A stretch of DNA of 64,000 nt from Halosimplex carlsbadense 2-9-1 (lineage in GTDB: Archaea; Halobacteriota; Halobacteria; Halobacteriales; Haloarculaceae), in NCBI RefSeq assembly GCF_000337455.1, contig NZ_AOIU01000043.1:1-64000 (forward strand). The letters run 5' to 3'. A program made the translations under genes and the position numbers. The notes beneath the pieces were generated by a model, which was not told the DNA's origin, did not search any database, and saw nothing but the letters and a program-made list of their open reading frames with translations. This document shows, one piece after another, positions 59,735 through 64,000 of this stretch (positions within the stretch are counted from its first letter, which is position 1; the number at the start of each line of letters is the position of its first letter).

Positions 59735-60316
59735 TTGACCCACCAGCCAACCGCCTCCGAAGAAACCGAGTTCGGTTTACTTTGCCGACTCCCAGACCAG
59801 AACGCAGTTCTTGTCGGGCGAGTCGTCGCCAACGACGAGTTTGACGGTCTCGCAGCTTACTACATTCATGGCCGAGGAGATATCCTGATCGGACGGTATG
59901 AAAACCGGGAGTTCATCCCTGAGTATACCATCGAACGTGAGAGTCGGCTCATGTCCGCCTGTGTTCGAGAATTTAGTATAGCAGACGTAGAGACAGAACT
60001 CTCGAGTGTCGGGAACGCGCTCCTCCAAGCTTGGCACTTTGGCGACCTCACCCCGCTGAGCCACAAACAGGCTCACGCCTATGCGCTCCGCGAAAAAGCC
60101 GGATTCGGCCGGGACGAAACGGCTACAATCCTCAATATCTCTCCGAGTACTGTCGATACGCATCTCCAGCGGGCGAAAGAGAAATTGGCCGCAGCGGAGA
60201 ATCTCGTCCGGTTCGTTCGCATGGATGCTGAAGTACTCACTGACCCAGAGTTCCTCGACGAGGAGAGGATCAGTGACGAGACGAATAGTTCGAGCGATAT
60301 TACCCCGCTCTCGTAA
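59735..60316 (+). CDS. LuxR/sigma-4-type HTH protein
   Basis: A 193-residue protein. The start at TTG 59735 was chosen because the TATA-like ATATTTATG is about 30-38 bases upstream; the frame is also open from 59711. The C-terminal HTH (LSHKQAHAYALREKAGFGRD then ETATILNISPSTVDTHLQRA) has the LuxR/sigma-region-4 form, with the TVDTH recognition helix. The N-terminal part (LPDQNAVLVGRVVANDEFDG) is beta-rich and could sense a ligand. Related proteins are common in haloarchaea, and the target is unknown. It follows the large methyltransferase after 151 bases. Confidence 0.7.
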   Translation: MTHQPTASEETEFGLLCRLPDQNAVLVGRVVANDEFDGLAAYYIHGRGDILIGRYENREFIPEYTIERESRLMSACVREFSIADVETELSSVGNALLQAWHFGDLTPLSHKQAHAYALREKAGFGRDETATILNISPSTVDTHLQRAKEKLAAAENLVRFVRMDAEVLTDPEFLDEERISDETNSSSDITPLS

Positions 60317-60648
60317 GATGCGAGGGACCGCAGAGTAAGCTAACCCACGGCTAAACAGTAGTTGCTGAAGTAGCCAAGCGTCGATTGGCGTCGGTGTTCT
60401 TGTCTCGATATGGTCGAGACAACCGAGGCAAATGAGTCTTGCCGCTTCGTCGGTGCTGTTCCCGGAGCTTGAGTTCGGTGTTGCGGACAACGGCACGTAT
60501 CCGAGCGAGGACTTCCAACGAGTCCTCGCTCGGATTGCCTTCGATAACTAATTCAGAGATCTATAATACCATTCACAGGCTTCTATCCCAATCTAACTGT
60601 TATAGTGAAATTGGAAACAATTACACTCGTTGCCCCTTCACTTGTCGT
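60317..60648. other. Intergenic region with strong hairpin
   Basis: 332 bases with no gene. A perfect 13-bp hairpin, CCGAGCGAGGACT-N7-AGTCCTCGCTCGG, lies at 60501-60533 and could act as a terminator stem or a structured RNA. An AT-rich region follows (60548-60620) before the next leaderless gene. Confidence 0.6.
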
Positions 60649-61098
60649 ATGAGCGAATCAGATGGACCGGCGAAGAGAAGAGATGCTGCAGTGGCGGATG
60701 CCGTGCCGACAGAGGACGAATTAGAGGACTTCAGGACTCTGTTAGATCGGACGCGCCTCATCATCGTGCAGCAGACACTTGCGCATGATTCTGGCGTGTT
60801 GTGTCGGGCTGAACTGGCGGCTCGAAACCCAGATGTGAACGAGAGTACCCTCCAGTACCACTTGGACACACTTGTTGTGAGAGGGCTTCTCACGAAAGAG
60901 ACACCATCGGAGACGAAGCGGGATCTTCCGTCTGTCTTTTACGCAGTCAGTAAGCGGGGGATCGACTTGCTCAAACAACTGAACCTCCACGACGAGATCG
61001 CCGTTTGGAACGATCTGTACTCTAGTATCTCAACGCCCGACGAACTACGGCAAATCGAAGCGATGGACCGGCCTGAGCCAGAGTGGTACGACTATTGA
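60649..61098 (+). CDS. Winged-helix transcription regulator
   Basis: A 149-residue protein from ATG at 60649 (MSESDGPAKRRDAAVADAVP). The winged helix includes RTRLIIVQQTLAHDSGVLCR, the recognition segment VNESTLQYHLDTLVVRGLLT and the wing ETKRDLPSVFYAVSKRGIDL. The Cys in VLCRAEL is unusual. The frame is open further upstream, but 60649 is the natural start. It is followed 43 bases later by the zinc-ribbon protein gene, so the two may be cotranscribed. Confidence 0.8.
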   Translation: MSESDGPAKRRDAAVADAVPTEDELEDFRTLLDRTRLIIVQQTLAHDSGVLCRAELAARNPDVNESTLQYHLDTLVVRGLLTKETPSETKRDLPSVFYAVSKRGIDLLKQLNLHDEIAVWNDLYSSISTPDELRQIEAMDRPEPEWYDY

Positions 61099-61141
61099 GG
61101 CCAGAGGTTTACAAGCGACTGACGGTTTATTTAATGTGTCG

Positions 61142-61573
61142 ATGCCAAGTGATCCATTGATAATTGTCGCAAAGAACAGTGCTCTCCCCGATTCGAGAGA
61201 AAAAAAAGACTCCTGCTTAGACGCACTCAAATCAGCGATCGCGGACGTATTCATTGATCACGGGATATATCCCGACGGATTCCGCGTGTACGACGGCAAT
61301 CTGTATTCGCAGGTCAGTCTCAATTGTCCTGACTGCGGAGACTCGGTTAGGCCCCTCACTGTTGAGCAAGGCGCAGAAAACGGTGCTGACGGGGAACTAC
61401 GATGTGTGTGCGGATTTACAGGACGTGCCGTCTACCGATTAGTCGATATCGAGCGGAACACAGATCAAAGCACTGTCGAAGAGTTGTTTTCCACTGGTAG
61501 TGTGGCCGCTAACGACGACGTTCCTGTTGATTTAACACCGTATGAAACGACAGAGGTTCATCGTCCGGAGTAA
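61142..61573 (+). CDS. Zinc-ribbon protein of unknown function
   Basis: A 143-residue protein starting MPSDPLIIVAKNSALPDSRE. A helical segment KDSCLDALKSAIADVFIDHG is followed by a zinc ribbon with CPDCGD (about 67-72) and CVCGF (about 95-99). A GTG at 61136 in the same frame is an alternative start, with TATA-like TTTATTTA just before. The C-terminus is acidic. No specific family was recognised. It follows the winged-helix gene closely on the same strand. Confidence 0.6.
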   Translation: MPSDPLIIVAKNSALPDSREKKDSCLDALKSAIADVFIDHGIYPDGFRVYDGNLYSQVSLNCPDCGDSVRPLTVEQGAENGADGELRCVCGFTGRAVYRLVDIERNTDQSTVEELFSTGSVAANDDVPVDLTPYETTEVHRPE

Positions 61574-62120
61574 CTGGGCGCGCTTTCATAGGGAATAGTC
61601 AGCTATTCCAAACACACTGTCTTGGTCGGAACGGAAAAGTGAGAAGTTCTTCAGAGCTTGTACCAATTTAAAAAGGGACCACTGAGGTGAGAGTTCTATC
61701 GGGCTGAATCGATATCGTCCAGTTGTGGGGCCGGGAGAACGGTAGCATTGTCAAATTCGGACAGGTAAATGAAATACTGCTCCATGAGGAACATACCAAA
61801 GTGCATAGACAAGCAAGGAATTCACCCACTTTACTACTCATCGTTAACTGAATACGATCGGACAACCGGGCCAAGCTATTTTATAATCGCGCTGTATAAT
61901 ATTGATCACACCCAAACAGCTAGTTGAACATTCGTTTCGGCTAGCTTCTTGGGAATCATCGCCTGACCGGCTTGATTCCTGGGTGGCCACCGACACGCGC
62001 TCGTCATAGGCGGTGAACCGAGCTGGCCACCTTTGAATCAGCCATGTGCCATGCTTACCCCTTGTGCGAGCCCCTTCTCGTGAGCGGATAGCCTCTCAAA
62101 TAACCACTTACCCGATAATC
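61574..62120. other. Intergenic region
   Basis: 547 bases without a convincing gene. It includes an AT-rich stretch (TTTTATAATCGCGCTGTATA, about 61880-61899) that could serve as a promoter. Nothing else is seen. Confidence 0.45.
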
Positions 62121-62711
62121 ATGACCGAACACTCAGACGACAACACTCCCGAGCACAAGTCCCCAGGATCGCACTGGGTTAGCACAGCAGACGAAACAGA
62201 AGAGCAAGTCATCACCGTTGACGACCTACAAGACATCAAGACAGGTGATGCGATTGCAGTGCGTGCAGCGACTGATTCTCGTGATACGATCCTTGCTGGG
62301 AAAGTCACGTCGCCCACGTCTACGAATCCTGACGGTGAGATTCAGGAGTCTCGGGACGCTGCAAGCGAATTCATCGGTGATTCAACGTCCGTGCACATTG
62401 CATTGCTGTCCATCAACGCCGACACGCAATGGGTCATCGCTGACGGCGAGATTACTGACAAAAGCCAGCGACTCGTAGATCGACCGCCTATGCAGCCGCA
62501 TCTCGGAGAGCCGCCGCGAGACCCGCCGGACTGTTCACTGTCATACCGTGACGACGGACACATCGGACTCACGATCCCTGGTCCGATCGGGAATGGGAAA
62601 CGCGTCAAGTACTACGCCCCACACAGCTACGGTGGCGTAGTGGAATGTATTCACGGAGAAATAATCGAACCTAGTCAAGTACTTCCTGGAGAATACAACA
62701 AACACGATTGA
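62121..62711 (+). CDS. Acidic protein of unknown function
   Basis: A 196-residue acidic protein from ATG at 62121 (MTEHSDDNTPEHKSPGSHWV). The first about 75 residues include VDDLQDIKTGDAIAVRAATD then SRDTILAGKVTSP, a small beta-barrel-like domain. After a linker comes LSYRDDGHIGLTIPGPIGNG and KRVKYYAPHSYGGVVECIHG, another beta-rich module. The frame is open from 62046, but the later ATG fits better. No known family was recognised; the two short beta modules recall OB or SH3-like folds. Confidence 0.55.
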   Translation: MTEHSDDNTPEHKSPGSHWVSTADETEEQVITVDDLQDIKTGDAIAVRAATDSRDTILAGKVTSPTSTNPDGEIQESRDAASEFIGDSTSVHIALLSINADTQWVIADGEITDKSQRLVDRPPMQPHLGEPPRDPPDCSLSYRDDGHIGLTIPGPIGNGKRVKYYAPHSYGGVVECIHGEIIEPSQVLPGEYNKHD

Positions 62712-62805
62712 CCGCCATACTCGAATTCGGAGGAAGATACGCTCTGCAGTACTATTTTCAGTACCTCACCAAGCCGGTTAGTTAGAACGTCTGCTTGGTG
62801 AAGAC

Positions 62806-63991
62806 GTGTCTAAGTACCAGCAGCAAGCAGACAATGAAATCCACGAAGACCAGCTTCTTAATTTCCTCGTTAACCGGCTTGACGAGGAAGTTTCCCTGAA
62901 CCTCGCCAACAACGCTGATATCGATGTAGAGGACATCTACGAGGTTCTCGTCGGCGTAACCGCCGACGGAACCTCGATCTCGACGCTCTGCAACTCCAGT
63001 GACAACTCGCCATCGGCGAACACGATTCTCTACTATCCCCGGACGAAGTTCGAGCCGGAACGGCTCGAACGAGTCTTTAATACACTCCTTCGGTAAGATG
63101 TCGTCGAACTGCTTCCCGAGCAGGTGGAGGTCTGCGCAGATTTCCACCTGCGGCCCCACTACGGTGACGAAGACGACACAGACGCCCTCTACCACTCGGA
63201 AGCGAAGCGGGGAACCACCGCATTCCACGCTTACGCGACGCTCTACGGACGCCTAAGATGGCGACACCGCCAGCAGTGTCCTCGCTGAATTCCTTGGCAT
63301 TCTCGACGGCCTTGACACCGAAGTCAAGACCGTCTACCTTGATTGCGGATTCTACGATAGCAAGTGTCTCACGTTGCTTCAGGCGCATTACTACGCCTAT
63401 GTTGTCCCGATTATCCAATGGGGTGAGACGATTCAGCAGGAACTCTCGGGAGGGTGGAGCCGCGTCATTCAGCATGACCTGACAGGGAAACTCGACGGTC
63501 ACAGTTGGACCGTCGAGTTTCCCGTCTACGTCGACTGTACGTAGCTGAATGGACGGTATAACGAGAACGGCGTGGCGCGTCACGGCTACGCCGCTGACGC
63601 GCCGTCCATCGAGACTCCACGCGACGCTCGATACCATTACTCGAAACGCTTCGGTATCGAGTCGAGCTATCGTTCGTCCGAGCAAGCGATAACGCCGACA
63701 ACGACGCGAGACGCGACGGTCAGACTGCTGTACGTTGTGGTGAGTCTGCTGATAGGGAGCGTATAGCGATATCAGCACTACGATTACGTGGCGATGCCCC
63801 GCTGGGGCGGGCGTCGCCTCTGGTGGTGGCCGTACAAAGAGTTCGTGAACATAGTTCGACGGCCGTGTGGACGGCCCTCGCGGTGCGTCGGGCCGTCCCC
63901 GCGAACCGACCTCCTGACGACCGGTTCTACCAGTAGTCACCGACCGAGCAAGCGTCTCCGCAAGTGGCAACGCTATCGCGTCGACGGCTGA
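62806..63991 (+). mobile_element. Degenerate ISH3-type transposase gene
   Basis: Pieces of a single ISH3-family transposase are found in order across three frames. MSKYQQQADNEIHEDQLLNF to RVFNTLLR ends at a TAA at 63094-63096. DVVELLPEQVEVCADFHLRP to AYATLYGR follows in the same frame. After a deletion near 63258, VYLDCGFYDSKCLTLLQAHY (with a DDE-type Asp) and VIQHDLTGKLDGHSWTVEFP appear in another frame, with a TAG at 63543-63545 (CT-stop-LNGRYNENG). RYHYSKRFGIESSYRSSEQA and RRLWWWPYKEFVN complete the C-terminus. Stops and indels make it inactive. The element may extend beyond the window, and its terminal repeats were not identified. Confidence 0.8.
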
Positions 63992-64000
63992 CCGCCACCA

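Noticed and set aside
59777-60496. 239-residue minus-strand frame opposite the LuxR-type gene
   Set aside because: The plus-strand frame has a clear HTH with a promoter-like element; this frame has no motif.
62866-62880. GTTAACCGGCTTGACG as a further copy of the inverted repeat
   Set aside because: Only part of one arm matches, and it lies inside the transposase coding sequence.
1-64000. CRISPR array
   Set aside because: No regularly spaced repeats of about 30 bases were seen, including next to the HRAMP operon; the system is known to lack arrays.
1-64000. tRNA or rRNA genes
   Set aside because: No cloverleaf-like sequence with a T-loop consensus and no rRNA-like region was recognised by eye; a tRNA search could still find one.

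Overview
The window is haloarchaeal (class Halobacteria). The evidence is strongly acidic proteins, leaderless genes with TATA boxes about 25-30 bases upstream of the start, two Orc1/Cdc6 initiators, a PolB2-type polymerase, PhiH1-repressor-like regulators, many small CxxC zinc-ribbon proteins and an ISH3-type transposase relic. An Orc gene set among GGGGGGTGT-type ORB repeats, the density of defence genes and the many decayed genes suggest a megaplasmid, secondary chromosome or large integrated region. No rRNA, tRNA or CRISPR array was found.

1-16 kb is a defence island. A 5'-truncated Eco57I-like adenine methyltransferase is convergent with a 1268-residue PLD-SNF2 helicase. Next comes a minus-strand TIR-like/SLATT/small-beta-barrel operon that resembles Thoeris, with a decayed second SLATT copy inside it. 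An Orc1/Cdc6 gene follows, then a complete type II CBASS: CD-NTase, a fused E2-E1-JAB protein and a TIR-SAVED effector. A HEPN-like protein closes the island.

16-28.6 kb looks like a DNA repair and replication module: SRAP peptidase, a metallophosphoesterase-DEDD exonuclease fusion, a RecA-like protein without a P-loop plus a small partner, PolB2 with an altered motif C, and an origin with its own Orc. Five copies of a long-spaced inverted repeat, TTAACCAAC-N23/24-GTTGGTTAA, lie between these genes. A sixth lies at 56.6 kb upstream of a small membrane protein and a methyltransferase. This is the most distinctive unexplained signal in the window: either a regulon operator or a cassette boundary.

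28.7-34.3 kb matches HRAMP, the derived class 1 CRISPR-Cas relative of haloarchaea that has no array: zinc-finger protein, Cas7-like, uncharacterised protein, Cas5-like, DEDD exonuclease and a nearby HNH nuclease. A divergent winged-helix regulator sits across two 22-bp palindromes.

34.4-42.5 kb holds a Tat-type exported protein, a membrane protein with a long disordered tail, an amber-interrupted integrase relic and unrecognised proteins. 42.8-49.7 kb holds a zinc-finger/HTH protein, an HTH-nucleotidyltransferase toxin-antitoxin-like pair and zinc-ribbon mini-proteins. 50-57 kb looks plasmid- or virus-derived: two related nuclease-like proteins, a GTGTACG iteron cluster, a PhiH1-like repressor and a coiled-coil protein. 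57-62.7 kb has a large adenine methyltransferase and small regulators. The window ends in a degenerate ISH3-type transposase.
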